Positions 1 through 9,666 of a DNA stretch of 64,000 nucleotides are shown piece after piece. A program made the translations under genes and the position numbers. Each line of letters starts with the position of its first letter. The first letter of the stretch is position 1. Under the pieces are notes generated by a model that saw only the letters and a program-made list of their open reading frames with translations, was not told the DNA's origin and ran no database searches. The stretch is from Hallerella sp963629575 (GTDB lineage Bacteria; Fibrobacterota; Fibrobacteria; Fibrobacterales; Fibrobacteraceae): assembly GCA_963629575.1 (NCBI GenBank), contig CAVGIM010000006.1, forward strand, positions 5,939 to 69,938, in the 5' to 3' direction.

Positions 1-463
1 CGTCTGGCTCCGTGTAAATGGCATCGTCCGAAATCTTTGCCGCCGTGCTCAGAATGGGCTTGTCGAAAATGCGGAAAAGTTCCCGGAAAAACGGATGCTC
101 GGGCATTCGGAAGCCGACTTCCGGCCGCTTGACGTCGAGCTTTCTCGCAATGGACGGATCCGCCGGGAGGATAAACGTGTAGGGTCCCGGAACGCGGCGC
201 TTCATGATTTGGAACGCGAAGTTGCTGACATGGGCGTATTCCGCCGCGGCGCGAATGTCCGGGATGATAATCGCCATGACGAATTTCTTCATCGGCTTTT
301 TAAGCAGGTAGAGACGGTGTATCGCCTTGGAGGATTCCGCGGAGCAGCCGATCGCATAGCCTGATTCGGTGGGGTAGAGGAGCAGTCCGTCCCTTTCGAG
401 GACTTCTGCCGCTTGGCGGACAAATCGGGTTTGCGGATTTTGAGGATGTACTTCAAGTCTCAT
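1..463 (-). CDS. YciO/Sua5/YrdC family protein (C-terminus outside window)
   Basis: Translating the minus strand from an ATG at 463 gives 154 residues that run off the left edge. The product starts MRLEVHPQNP and contains LLYPTESGYAIGC, an RRVPGPYTFIL segment and a GFRMPEHP segment, which follow the order of conserved blocks in YciO/YrdC/Sua5 proteins. Family members bind ATP and threonine/bicarbonate-derived intermediates; Sua5/YrdC makes threonylcarbamoyl-AMP for tRNA t6A. The HPxNPQxR opening resembles the YciO branch more than TsaC, so the t6A role is not certain. It lies 12 bases after the YraN stop and is the last visible gene of the minus-strand operon. Confidence 0.8.
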   Translation of the reverse strand, partial: MRLEVHPQNPQTRFVRQAAEVLERDGLLLYPTESGYAIGCSAESSKAIHRLYLLKKPMKKFVMAIIIPDIRAAAEYAHVSNFAFQIMKRRVPGPYTFILPADPSIARKLDVKRPEVGFRMPEHPFFRELFRIFDKPILSTAAKISDDAIYTEPD

Positions 464-475
464 TTGCGGACAAAT

Positions 476-877
476 TTAACATTCGGGAATGACGCGCGTA
501 GCGACAAAGGCGTCGGGATAATGGCGAAGCTGCCATTTTCCATCGCGCAAGGCGATGCCGATCACGTCAAAGCGCGACTTTTGGTCTTCGCCTCCGTTAT
601 AGTGCAGAAAATGGGCGGCCGTTCGCCAGATGCGGAACTTCTTGCGTTCGTTGACGCGGCTTGCCGGCGCGCCCTTGCGTCCGTTCCAGACGGACTTGAC
701 TTCGACGAACAGGATGGTACCCGTGGAATCCTGGGCGACAATGTCCAGTTCGCCGTTTCGGTAGCGGTAGTTGCGCGCGAGAATCCGGCAGCCTTGGCGA
801 CAGAGATAGGCGGCCGCATGCAGTTCCGCAAAGCGCCCTTTTTGCTTGTTCTGGCTTGTCTGTCTTCTCGAAGTCAT
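476..877 (-). CDS. yraN: YraN/UPF0102 family endonuclease-like protein
   Basis: A 133-residue protein with the YraN layout: KGRFAELHAAAYL near the N-terminus, NYRYRNGELDIVAQD (the D of the PD-(D/E)xK-like core) and LFVEVKS (the ExK). Family proteins have the fold of Holliday-junction resolvase-like nucleases and are usually annotated UPF0102; their substrate is unsettled. Its ATG overlaps the kinase stop in an ATGA, so the two are probably translationally coupled. Length and motifs are complete. Confidence 0.9.
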   Translation of the reverse strand: MTSRRQTSQNKQKGRFAELHAAAYLCRQGCRILARNYRYRNGELDIVAQDSTGTILFVEVKSVWNGRKGAPASRVNERKKFRIWRTAAHFLHYNGGEDQKSRFDVIGIALRDGKWQLRHYPDAFVATRVIPEC

Positions 878-2361
878 TGGGCGAGGAGTCCCAGAATGCG
901 GATTTCGGAAATGGCGAGGTCTGCCGTTTCGTTTACCATGTAGGCGTCATCGAGGAAAACCTGGATTTCGGTCGTTTCCATCGTTTTCATTTCGGGATAC
1001 TGGACACCTTTCATGTCTTCGAGCTGGAGCACCTGGCGATAGCCTTCCCGGGTGAGGAGCGAAAGGGTTTTCGGCTTGTTGAAAATGCGGAATCGGTCCC
1101 CGAATTCGTCGTCGTTCGATTTTTGAAATCCGTTCGCAAGTCCTATCGCCGTGACGATCGTGGGCGATGGAAAGTTCAAGATGAAGATGGGAGACCTGGC
1201 GTTGGAGGGCATCGGCAGGAGCCACGCCGTTTTCAAATCCTTGTCGGTGAGATTCGATTCCGAGTAGTCGCCCGAACCTTCCATGTTCCGTTTTTCGCTG
1301 GCGGCGCGAATTTCGACGTTCTGGATTTCCTGGAGCGTTCGGGGAGGCTTGTAGGAAAGGAGGAAGGCGAGAAGCAGGAGGATAAGGAGCGGGAATAGAG
1401 CGATGGCGAAGAGCTTTGCATGCTTGTTCGTAAAGCGCCGTACATTGTCGGAAACCTTGTTCGTTATCAGCGGGCGATTCTGGATGAGCTTTCGGATGCT
1501 CTTTGTGTCGTGACCGTGATGCTGGTCTCCGGGATGGAGCGGTGCGAATACGATGTCGAGCGCATTCAGGAAATCCTGCATGCTCTTGAATCTATCTCCG
1601 ACATTCTTCTTGAGGCTTTTCAGGATGAGCTTCGCGAGTCCCTTGGGCATGTCGGGCCGAAAGTTCTCCGGATTGGGAGGCTCTTCCTGGACATGCTTCA
1701 TGGCGATTTCGATGGGCTTTGAACCGGTGAACGGCAGGCGTCCGCAGGTCATTTCGAAAAGGATGACCCCTAGGCTGTAAATGTCGGACCCGATGGAAAC
1801 GTCGTCTCCGTGACACTGCTCGGGCGACATGTATTCGGGGGTTCCCATTGTCATGCCGGTCATTGTCAGGCGTTCCGCGGACTGGATGTGCGAGATTCCG
1901 AAATCCATCAGATAGACGCGGTTGTCGTGCGTAATCATGATGTTCGAAGGCTTCACGTCGCGGTGGACGATACCCTTGCTGTGCGCGTAGAGAAGGCCTC
2001 GCGCGACTTGCTTCGTGATTGTTTCGATGGCGTAAAAGTCTAGACGTCGGCGGTGTTCGAGAACTTCCGAAAGCGTGCTTCCCTTGACGTAAGTCATCGC
2101 GATGTAGAGCTGGTTCCCCTGCTTTCCGAAGTCGAACACCTGGACCAGGTTCTGGTGGTCGAGTTCCTTCATCGCCTGGGCTTCCATATAGAATCTCTCG
2201 ACGGATTCCTTGTCGGAGGAGGCGTCGAGAACCTTGAGGGCGACTTCGCGCTTCAGGTTCTTTTGCAGGGCCTTATAGACATATCCCATGCCGCCCTTGC
2301 CGAGAACGCCCAAGAGCTCGTAATCGTCGTTGAAGGGTCTGGGAAACTTTTCTGTTGTCAT
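874..2361 (-). CDS. membrane-anchored Ser/Thr protein kinase (Hanks type)
   Basis: 495 residues. The kinase domain (about 14-270) has the glycine loop GKGGMG (21-26), catalytic Lys43 in VALK, HRDVKPSN with Asp135, DFG at 153-155 and an SPE (APE-equivalent) at 179-181, so it should be active. A transmembrane helix follows at about 316-336 and then a ~155-residue extracytoplasmic domain with a discoidin-like pattern (NLTDKDLKTAWL). I chose the ATG at 2361 because it overlaps the ABC gene's stop in ATGA; the reading frame stays open much further upstream but only as a shadow of that gene. The substrate is unknown; the FHA domain encoded just before it is an attractive phosphothreonine partner (inference). 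Confidence 0.9.
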   Translation of the reverse strand: MTTEKFPRPFNDDYELLGVLGKGGMGYVYKALQKNLKREVALKVLDASSDKESVERFYMEAQAMKELDHQNLVQVFDFGKQGNQLYIAMTYVKGSTLSEVLEHRRRLDFYAIETITKQVARGLLYAHSKGIVHRDVKPSNIMITHDNRVYLMDFGISHIQSAERLTMTGMTMGTPEYMSPEQCHGDDVSIGSDIYSLGVILFEMTCGRLPFTGSKPIEIAMKHVQEEPPNPENFRPDMPKGLAKLILKSLKKNVGDRFKSMQDFLNALDIVFAPLHPGDQHHGHDTKSIRKLIQNRPLITNKVSDNVRRFTNKHAKLFAIALFPLLILLLLAFLLSYKPPRTLQEIQNVEIRAASEKRNMEGSGDYSESNLTDKDLKTAWLLPMPSNARSPIFILNFPSPTIVTAIGLANGFQKSNDDEFGDRFRIFNKPKTLSLLTREGYRQVLQLEDMKGVQYPEMKTMETTEIQVFLDDAYMVNETADLAISEIRILGLLAQ

Positions 2362-4439
2362 TTTGCTTTCTTCATTTGTTTTAGGGCGATGATGGATACA
2401 ATATAAATCAAGATGGCGATGAAAGTCGGGAGCGTCCAGTCGAAAGGATGGACTTCTACGCCCATGAATACGTCCTGCATGGCGGACTGGTCGTAGAGCG
2501 TCCAGACGGCAAGTGAGAGCTTTTGGGCGATTTCCGTCATCTGGTCCTTGGGAACAAGCGCGCCGGAGAGGGCGATTTGCGGGAGGATGACCATCGGAAG
2601 AAACGCGTTTGCCTGACCGGGATTCTTTGCAAGAACGCTGAGCAGAATGCCTGCAGCGGATGCGGGGAGTATCGTTGCGCACAAGGTAATCCAGAGTGGC
2701 ATCGAAGGAGTGACCGCGATACTTCCCGAAAGAAAGGCGAAGACGACGGCCGTTTCGAAAAGCGCGAAAAACGCAGTGAACAGAAGTTTTGCCGCGATAA
2801 TCCTCGCGGGCGAAACCCCTTTGCGAAATTCGTCGAGGAGGAGCGCCTTTTCCTGCACGACTTCCCGGGCGGAAAGCGAGAGGGCGAACCAGTTTGCGCA
2901 AAGGATCAGGGCAAAAGCGGCGACCCAGAGCGACGAGGTCTCGGAAAAAATCTGGCAAAAGAGAAACCCGATGACTATTGGCTGCAGAATGAGCGAAACG
3001 GCCTTTCCGGGATCGCGGAACCATTGCCGGAAAAGAACCGTGAAGAAATAGGGAAACATGCTTTTTTTCGAGAATTTCGGAAAATAGGATTCGACGGGTT
3101 CGGGGGAGGATATATGGCTGCCGATGCCCGCTTCCTTCCAGTTTTCGGAGGTGCGGTCGGAAAGCGTTTCGAGGATTCCTTCGGGATCCTTTGCGTTGAA
3201 AAAGCGGAACGCGTCTGCCGGAGTTCCGTAAAATCCCATTTTCCCCTGGTGGATGAGAAGGACCTCGTCGGATACCTGCAAGGCTTCGTAGCTGTGAGTC
3301 GTGAGAATCACGGTGTGGCCCTTTTCGGAAAGGTCCTTGAGGTAGGAACAGAGGCGTTTCGCGTTCAGCGGGTCGAGGCCGGAAAGCGGTTCGTCGAGAA
3401 GAATCAGGCCGGGAGCGCCCATCAGCTGGGCCGCGATGGCGACGCGCCGACGTTCCCCGCCGGACAGGTGCGCAATTTTTTGATCTTCTAGCCCGGAAAG
3501 GCGCAGAAGCTCTAAAAGCCTTGTCGAACGGTTTTCCGTTTCGCTTGCGGTATAGTCTCGGGGAAGGGTGATGCGCGCGGCGAGACGGAGCGTTTCGCGG
3601 ACGGTCAGCGTATCCCTGAGAAGAGGCTCTTGCGGCAGGTAGGCGATTTCGCGCTGGACGTCTCCCTGTTCGTAGTCGATTCCGTCGAGAAATATGTTCC
3701 CTTCCGAGCGGCGAACCTTTCCGGCGAGCAGTTCCAGAAAGGTACTCTTTCCCTGTCCGCTCTGGCCGATGATGGAGAGAATTTTTCCGGCAGGCAGAAA
3801 GAAGCGAATGTCTTCGAGAATTTTCCTTTGGGAAATCTCCACGGAAATATCCGAAACCGTCAGGGAAAATCCGACGTCTTTCTGGTGAAGAAAGAGGTTC
3901 CCGTCGCGAAATTCGAGAAGGCACCAGGGGAGTTTCAGCGTTTCGCGGTTTTCAAGATACCTTGTGCGCGAAAGAATTCTGCCCGAAAACTCCAGTCGCA
4001 GGCGTTTTCCTTCGAGTTTCGCCGTCGCGAGCCTTAGGGGACACGCCGGGTGGAGGATGGTTCCCGGTTCGTCTTCGTTCTGTCCGCGTCCCAGCGTAAT
4101 GGATGCGCTTTCCGACAGGGGTATCGCCGGAACGTCTTCCAGGGTGCGGACGTGGGAGAGGGAAAGTTCGCCGTCCTTGAGCGTAAAGCGCAGCTGCTGC
4201 AATCCCAGAAGAAAGACGTCGCCATCCTCGATGACCTTTGTCGAAACACCTTTTCCCTGGGAGAGGGTTCCCGAGGTTTCGCTCAGATTCGTGAAGATCC
4301 AGCGATTCTCCCTGCATTCGATTCTTGCATGGCGCCTCGAAACGGAAGCGTCCTTCAGTTCGAAATCGACGTCCTTTCCGCGCCCGATGACGAAGGCCCT
4401 ATCCTTCGAGATTTTTTGGACAAAGAAGGTGGATGCCAT
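2358..4439 (-). CDS. FHA-domain ABC transporter (ATPase fused to ABC-2 membrane domain)
   Basis: 693 residues. An FHA domain at about 1-90 carries IGRGKD and SRRHARIE, the phosphothreonine-binding signature. A second, weaker FHA-like segment follows (about 110-185, LGRGQN). The ABC ATPase spans about 190-420: Walker A GQSGQGKS (225-232), signature LSGGE (325-329), Walker B LILLDE (345-350). An ABCG/ABC-2 type six-helix membrane domain fills 460-690. The architecture resembles mycobacterial Rv1747, which is phosphorylated on threonines by kinase PknF; here a Hanks kinase follows with a 4-base overlap. Export is likely, substrate unknown. It starts 14 bases after the aminotransferase stop. Confidence 0.9.
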   Translation of the reverse strand: MASTFFVQKISKDRAFVIGRGKDVDFELKDASVSRRHARIECRENRWIFTNLSETSGTLSQGKGVSTKVIEDGDVFLLGLQQLRFTLKDGELSLSHVRTLEDVPAIPLSESASITLGRGQNEDEPGTILHPACPLRLATAKLEGKRLRLEFSGRILSRTRYLENRETLKLPWCLLEFRDGNLFLHQKDVGFSLTVSDISVEISQRKILEDIRFFLPAGKILSIIGQSGQGKSTFLELLAGKVRRSEGNIFLDGIDYEQGDVQREIAYLPQEPLLRDTLTVRETLRLAARITLPRDYTASETENRSTRLLELLRLSGLEDQKIAHLSGGERRRVAIAAQLMGAPGLILLDEPLSGLDPLNAKRLCSYLKDLSEKGHTVILTTHSYEALQVSDEVLLIHQGKMGFYGTPADAFRFFNAKDPEGILETLSDRTSENWKEAGIGSHISSPEPVESYFPKFSKKSMFPYFFTVLFRQWFRDPGKAVSLILQPIVIGFLFCQIFSETSSLWVAAFALILCANWFALSLSAREVVQEKALLLDEFRKGVSPARIIAAKLLFTAFFALFETAVVFAFLSGSIAVTPSMPLWITLCATILPASAAGILLSVLAKNPGQANAFLPMVILPQIALSGALVPKDQMTEIAQKLSLAVWTLYDQSAMQDVFMGVEVHPFDWTLPTFIAILIYIVSIIALKQMKKAK

Positions 4440-4453
4440 AGAAACCCTGGACG

Positions 4454-5647
4454 CTAGCGCAAAGCGGAGACGCCCCGGTTCAGACGTTCCATCGCCTTTT
4501 CGAGCGTTTCCATCGACGCCGCATACGAAAGCCTCACGTAGCCTTCGCGCCCAAAGGCGCTCCCGGGGACAATGGCGAGACCTGTCGATTCGAGCAGGTA
4601 GGTGCAAAACTCGACGGAATTCGAAAGGCGCTTTCCGTCCGGAGTTTCCTTTCCGAAAAGTTCGCCGATGTTTGCGAACAGATAGAACGCGCCGTTCGGC
4701 AGGTTCGCGCGGATGCCCGGAATGTTCGAAACTTTTCGAAAGACAAAGTCCCTTCGCCGTAGAAATTCGTCGCGCATCTTCAGAACGCTGTCGAGCGGCA
4801 TTTCGAGCGCCTTCTTGGCCGCATACTGGGCGACGTTCGACGGGTGGTGCGTCGTCTGGCCCTGCGCCTTGGCGACGAGCTTCGCTATCTGCTCCGGCGC
4901 GGCGATGAATCCCGCCCGCCAACCGGTCATGCAGTGGGACTTGGAAACTCCGTTGACGAGAATCGTGCGGTCGAGCATTCCCCGGCAAGCGGCGAGGCTC
5001 TTGAACGCTCCGCTATAGGCGAAGTGCTCATAGACTTCGTCCGAAATCGCGTAGAGATCGTTCTTGACGACGATTTTCGCTATCGAATCAAGCGTTTCTT
5101 CGGCGTAGAGCGTCCCTGTCGGATTCGTCGGATTGTTCAGAATGACGGCCTTCGTCCTTGGGGTTATCGCGCGCTCCAGTTCCTCGCCGGACATCTGGAA
5201 ACCTTTTTCCGCATCGGTGTGGACAAAGACGGGAACGCCTCCGAGAAGCCTCACGAGCTCGGGATATGTCACCCAGTAGGGTTCCGGGATGATCACCTCG
5301 TCGTCCGGGTTGATAATCGCGAGCAGCGAATTGAAGATTGCGTGCTTTGCCCCGCTTGTCATGACAATCTGTTCCGGGGCGTATCGGAGTCCGTTTTGTT
5401 CGAGGAGCTTCCTTGCGACCGCCTTGCGTACGTCGAGGATTCCCTGGGGCGCCGTATAACGCGTCTTGCCTTCGTCGATTGCGGATTTTCCCGCTTCGCG
5501 GATTTCTTTCGGGGTGTCGAAGTCGGGCTCGCCCGCGCCTAGCGACACGATGTCCTTGCCTTCTGCCTTGAGCTTCTTGGCGAGCGTATCGATTTCGACG
5601 GTGAGCGACGGGGCGATGTTCTGGACTCGCCTGGACAGTTCTTTCAT
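4454..5647 (-). CDS. class I aminotransferase, aspartate aminotransferase-like
   Basis: 397 residues, full length for class I/II PLP aminotransferases of the AspC/AAT-Ib type. Visible motifs are GAGEPDFDTP near the N-terminus, NNPTNPTG, ISDEVYEH (the D and Y that contact PLP) and the lysine site SKSHCMTGWRAGF. It probably moves amino groups between aspartate and 2-oxoglutarate, although close relatives also accept prephenate or other amino acids. ATG 5647 was chosen because it overlaps the exporter stop in ATGA; residues upstream are out-of-frame shadow. Its place between two membrane transporters is not explained by function. Confidence 0.9.
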   Translation of the reverse strand: MKELSRRVQNIAPSLTVEIDTLAKKLKAEGKDIVSLGAGEPDFDTPKEIREAGKSAIDEGKTRYTAPQGILDVRKAVARKLLEQNGLRYAPEQIVMTSGAKHAIFNSLLAIINPDDEVIIPEPYWVTYPELVRLLGGVPVFVHTDAEKGFQMSGEELERAITPRTKAVILNNPTNPTGTLYAEETLDSIAKIVVKNDLYAISDEVYEHFAYSGAFKSLAACRGMLDRTILVNGVSKSHCMTGWRAGFIAAPEQIAKLVAKAQGQTTHHPSNVAQYAAKKALEMPLDSVLKMRDEFLRRRDFVFRKVSNIPGIRANLPNGAFYLFANIGELFGKETPDGKRLSNSVEFCTYLLESTGLAIVPGSAFGREGYVRLSYAASMETLEKAMERLNRGVSALR

Positions 5648-8046
5648 TTGATTTTTCTCCTTTTGATTCGTCGGACGTCGAGCCATCCGGCGAGGAGCGG
5701 AAACACAAGCCGGTGCGAAAGCGTGATGCAGACGATTCCCAGCATGGAAACGAGGCCGATTTCTCGCAGACCGGGATGCGAAGAGAGGAACAGTCCAAAG
5801 AGGACTATCACGGTGAGGGTTTCCGAGAAAAGGCATGTTAGGCCGGTCGTTTTCAGAATGTAGTGGATGCTTCCGGTGGAACGCTCGTAGTAGGCGGACC
5901 AGAGCTGGACGGAACCTTCGATGCTCATGCCGATGAGGATGGGGAAGGCAAGCGAGCTGTATGACGAAAGCTCGATGCCGAGAAGTCGAAGGAGGGAGAG
6001 CAGCCAGAAGAAGGCGACGATAGGGGAAATCAGGGTAAAGAGCGAAAAGGATATTTTTCGGTAAAAGAGAAATGTCAAGAGAAAGACGCTTGCCATGCCG
6101 AAAAGGATGGCCTTGTGAAAGTGGGGAAGCGTCCTGTTCAGAAGCTCCGCGCGGACAAGAGCCGTCCCCGTCTTTGGGTATTTGACGCTTTCCAGTTCCT
6201 TGTCGAGCTTTCGGCAGGCGAGACCGTCGTCCGGATTGAAGTTCGGGAGCAGAAAGGCGAATTTCCCGAATCCGTCCCCGTTTTCTCCGAACAGGCGTCG
6301 CAGATTTTCGGGAAGGTCCTTGTAGAGGACGGGCATGTCGTTCCATTCGCGGACAATGCCGTCGATCCTGTCCGAGTCCGCGGGGCTCAGGCGTTTTAGA
6401 ATTTCGGGGTCGAGCTTTCCGCGGATTTCCCGAATGAGCGAAATCTTTTCCTGCTGGTTTGACGGGAGCAGGCTCTGGTAAACGGCGACAGCGCGTATTT
6501 TCGTGTCGGGATTCGATTCGATTTCCCGGTTCATCCGGTTGTAGAACGTTCGCACCTTTTCCGCGCTTGGCAGGACGACGACGACCGGATCGTATTTTAT
6601 GAAGTTCGTGTGGCTTAAAAGCTCGTCCGCTTCGAAGGTCTTCGGGTTGAATTCGGTATGGGAAAAGTCGTAGTCGAATTTGGGATAGATTCCCCGAATC
6701 GGAAGAACCAGGGTGATGAGAACAATCGGGACAATGTATTTCTTGAATCCGGAAAACGGTTGCTCCTTGAAATCCGCCATCCGCGCCTTGATCTTTTCAA
6801 AGACAAGGATGGTGCGGTAATGCCCGGTGACCTCGATAAGCGCCGGAAACACAAGCCCGGAGACCGCCCAGTTGAGAATCGATCCGATGCCTCCGAGAAC
6901 TCCCAGTTCCTGCATCCCGGAAAGCGGTACGAACAGAAGACCGAGAAAGGCTCCGGCGATGGAAAATGCGGACACGGCGATGGTCGGGCCGATGCCGAGA
7001 AGCGCGCTTTCGAGGCTCAGCTCGTAACCCAGACCCTTGCGTTCTTCGTCGGCGTAACGCGTCATCAGGTGGACGATTTGCCGGGACGAAATTCCGGGGA
7101 GAATGATGGCGAGAACAAGCGAATAGAGGTTGATGCGCCCATAGAGAAGCCAGGCCGCGGCCATTGTCCATATGAGAACCAGGGCCGTGGGGATGACGGA
7201 GAGGAAGAAGAGCGCGGGTCGCCTTGCGAAGCGGAACAGAAGAAAGAGGGCGAGGATTATCGCAAGGCCGATTCCCGTGGAGCGGGCTTCGGAGAGGACG
7301 AGCTTTCCTTCGCTTGCCGTCTGGAAGACCTTTCCCGTCATGAACATTTTCGCCTGGTCGCTTTCCGGGAGACTTTCGAAAGCCCCGTTTACGACATGGA
7401 TGAGCTTTCGCGAAGCGTCGAGGTCGGAGACTTTCTTCTTCGGAAAGATGTTGAGAACCCGGATAGTTCCGGTTTCGTTGGAATACATGGTTCTCAGCGG
7501 CGAAAGGTATTTCCGTTCCAGATCCGAGATGGAGAGGGAATCCGTGATTTCCCGCGCGATGGAATCGCGCACGGCTTTCAGCAGGGAATCGTTTTCGAGG
7601 AGGTTCACGTAGAGCGGATTTGCCTCGAACGCATAGCGCGAGCGCATGTCGGAAAGCCGGTTGCGGATGCGCCGCAGGTCGGATGTGTGAATGTAGAGCA
7701 GCCTGTTCTTTTCGAAAAATTCCGCATCGGACTTGTAATCGACAAAGTTTACAAAGCGACTCCCTTCGAGAGACTTGGCAAGCCCGCTTGCGAGGCGCTC
7801 GTTCCTTGCGCTGTCCTCCGAAGCGATCACGACGACTAGAGAGCCGAACCCGCCGAAGTTCCTTTCGACGATTGCGCTTGTCCGCTTGACCTCCGAAGAA
7901 TCCGGGAGCATGTCTATCGTGTGGAGATCCCACTTGAGATGCGTCACCGGATAGACGGAAAGGACGGTCAGGAGCAGCGAAAGGAAAAGGACCGTTTTCG
8001 GGTGCCTGATAGCGCTGCGCAGAATTCTCTGGAGGAGGGAAAACAT
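5644..8046 (-). CDS. RND/MMPL-superfamily exporter
   Basis: 800 residues with two repeats of one transmembrane helix, a large periplasmic loop and a cluster of hydrophobic helices, the pattern of RND-superfamily 'predicted exporters' (COG1033/MMPL type). The first helix is about residues 18-38, the first periplasmic loop about 40-215, the second loop begins after IVLITLVLPIRG. Such proteins move lipids or hydrophobic compounds using the proton gradient. I prefer ATG 8046 (MFSLLQRILR) over an upstream ATG that adds 29 atypical residues. It heads the minus-strand operon and is divergent from the barrel gene at 8127. Confidence 0.85.
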   Translation of the reverse strand: MFSLLQRILRSAIRHPKTVLFLSLLLTVLSVYPVTHLKWDLHTIDMLPDSSEVKRTSAIVERNFGGFGSLVVVIASEDSARNERLASGLAKSLEGSRFVNFVDYKSDAEFFEKNRLLYIHTSDLRRIRNRLSDMRSRYAFEANPLYVNLLENDSLLKAVRDSIAREITDSLSISDLERKYLSPLRTMYSNETGTIRVLNIFPKKKVSDLDASRKLIHVVNGAFESLPESDQAKMFMTGKVFQTASEGKLVLSEARSTGIGLAIILALFLLFRFARRPALFFLSVIPTALVLIWTMAAAWLLYGRINLYSLVLAIILPGISSRQIVHLMTRYADEERKGLGYELSLESALLGIGPTIAVSAFSIAGAFLGLLFVPLSGMQELGVLGGIGSILNWAVSGLVFPALIEVTGHYRTILVFEKIKARMADFKEQPFSGFKKYIVPIVLITLVLPIRGIYPKFDYDFSHTEFNPKTFEADELLSHTNFIKYDPVVVVLPSAEKVRTFYNRMNREIESNPDTKIRAVAVYQSLLPSNQQEKISLIREIRGKLDPEILKRLSPADSDRIDGIVREWNDMPVLYKDLPENLRRLFGENGDGFGKFAFLLPNFNPDDGLACRKLDKELESVKYPKTGTALVRAELLNRTLPHFHKAILFGMASVFLLTFLFYRKISFSLFTLISPIVAFFWLLSLLRLLGIELSSYSSLAFPILIGMSIEGSVQLWSAYYERSTGSIHYILKTTGLTCLFSETLTVIVLFGLFLSSHPGLREIGLVSMLGIVCITLSHRLVFPLLAGWLDVRRIKRRKIK

Positions 8047-8126
8047 CGGAAGAAAATCTAAAAAATCCAGGATGGGATTTTGGGTAGAAACTTTTATTGG
8101 GGCGCGATTTGTTAAATTGTCGCCGA

Positions 8127-9563
8127 ATGCCACGGGTTGTCGGAATCTTGCTCCTTTCGTTTTTTTCGCTCTACGCGAAGGAATCGTCTGCGCCTGCGGA
8201 TTCCGTCCATTCCGAAAGCTCGAAAATGACGCTTTCGGAATATCTGGCGTGGCCCTTTTCCCATGTCATCCAGCCCGCCCTGAACGTCCTCGTGTTTCCG
8301 TTCTCCGCCCCGATCCACTATGCGGTCAAGAACAATGTCATCGAGACGGGAGTCGATGCGATTACGTTTGGCAAGGACAGGAACATCTTTGTCTATCCGA
8401 CGTTCAACCTGCGGCCCGGCGCGACGACGATGATGGGCTTTGCCTATCGCCATCGGAACATGCTTCTCGCAAAGGACTATTTCGTGTTCACGGCGGGGCT
8501 CTTTGCCAATAGCGACCTGGATTTTACCGCGCGCTACACGAAGCGCAACGTGTTTGGCTCGGAATTTCTTTTCGGGGGGCGCTTCGACCTGGAAATGGAC
8601 CGGGACGGGGGAATGTCCGTTCCGCGGTCGCTCACCCTGGCGGATTCCGACGAGGAGTTTTCTTTCACCGATTCCTCCTATTCGGCGGAATTTCGGGTGG
8701 GAAGGTCGCTTCCGCTTGTCCCCAACATGGATTTCCAGGCAACGTTCGGGGTCGATAGAAAGCGCTTTGACATCCCGGACGTCGGGGATACCGTCCTTTT
8801 GCGGCATCCGCTATTCAATCCGCATGATCGCGGTCTTTACCAGAGATATTGGCAGTTTCCGGTAAAGATAGCCCTGACATACGACAATCTCGACGCTCCC
8901 TATGTTCCGACCCGGGGATCCCGGCTTTCCGTCTCGTGGAACTATACGCACGTAGGGGATTACGCAGGCAGAAACGCGACGCTACGTTCCAACGAGTTTT
9001 CGCATGATTACCAGGCTCTGGATTTTGTCGCCCAGCATTACTTTTACCTGGGGAAGGATTCCTCGAAGTATGGGCTCTCGGTCAAGGAGGCCCGCATGTC
9101 GCGGAAATTCTACACGGATTTTTCCTGGGAGGAGACGCTTCGGCTCTGGCGACCCGAAAACATCCGGACGACGCTTCTCAACCGGAGGGTTCTCGCGGTG
9201 CAGTTTCGTCTGCGGCAAATGTGGGAAATGGAAGAGGGGGGCGCGCCCTTTACGGCGTTCTCGACGGCGAGTACGCGCTATCCGCTCCGTGGCTACAGCC
9301 GAACCTATACCGATTACGCGATGAAGGGAATTTCGCTCGAATACCGGTGGCCCATCGACAGGCTTGTCGATGGGGTTATCTTCGACGAATACGCGATGTA
9401 TGGGAGGACATGGCACACTTTTGACAGCGAAAAGATTCTGAATTCCTGGGGATTCGGGGTGCGGGTCCGCAAGCCGGACATGTATTTTTTCCGCCTGCAG
9501 ATAGGTTTTCACGGGCTTTCGGGCTTTGTCCTCATCTGCACGGTTGCGCCCGAATTCCGCTAG
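8127..9563 (+). CDS. Omp85/BamA-like outer-membrane beta-barrel protein
   Basis: 478 residues with a signal peptide (MPRVVGILLLSFFSLYAKE). The mature protein is made of alternating aromatic strands, and the middle and C-terminus (YDNLDAPYVPTRGSRLSVSW, GYSRTYTDYAMKG, a terminal FR) resemble the bacterial surface antigen barrel of BamA/TamA proteins. No POTRA repeats are visible, so it is the barrel alone. A TTG 30 bases upstream is in frame, but ATG 8127 gives the better signal peptide. Likely substrate or partner unknown. Confidence 0.75.
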   Translation: MPRVVGILLLSFFSLYAKESSAPADSVHSESSKMTLSEYLAWPFSHVIQPALNVLVFPFSAPIHYAVKNNVIETGVDAITFGKDRNIFVYPTFNLRPGATTMMGFAYRHRNMLLAKDYFVFTAGLFANSDLDFTARYTKRNVFGSEFLFGGRFDLEMDRDGGMSVPRSLTLADSDEEFSFTDSSYSAEFRVGRSLPLVPNMDFQATFGVDRKRFDIPDVGDTVLLRHPLFNPHDRGLYQRYWQFPVKIALTYDNLDAPYVPTRGSRLSVSWNYTHVGDYAGRNATLRSNEFSHDYQALDFVAQHYFYLGKDSSKYGLSVKEARMSRKFYTDFSWEETLRLWRPENIRTTLLNRRVLAVQFRLRQMWEMEEGGAPFTAFSTASTRYPLRGYSRTYTDYAMKGISLEYRWPIDRLVDGVIFDEYAMYGRTWHTFDSEKILNSWGFGVRVRKPDMYFFRLQIGFHGLSGFVLICTVAPEFR

Positions 9564-9565
9564 GC

Positions 9566-9590
9566 GGTCCCGGTTTTCCGGACCTATTTT
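9566..9590 (+). terminator. possible rho-independent terminator after the barrel gene
   Basis: A hairpin with one internal mismatch (GGTCCCGG, TTTT loop, CCGGACC) starts three bases after the stop codon and is followed by TATTTT. The T tract is short, so the call is tentative. Confidence 0.4.
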
Positions 9591-9622
9591 CGAAAAGGAC
9601 GGTTTTTTCGTCCGAAATTTGC

Positions 9623-9629
9623 TATCTTG
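9623..9629 (+). promoter_or_regulatory. Bacteroidota-like -7 box before mdh
   Basis: TATCTTG, in the context CTATCTTGCGT, which recurs identically before the gene at 17588. It is one base short of the TAnnTTTG box of Bacteroidota primary-sigma promoters. A leader of about 30 bases with AGAAGGAAGG as ribosome-binding site leads to the mdh ATG. Confidence 0.5.
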
Positions 9630-9666
9630 CGTTCAACATTTTTGTCCTAAGAAGGAAGGTTAATTT

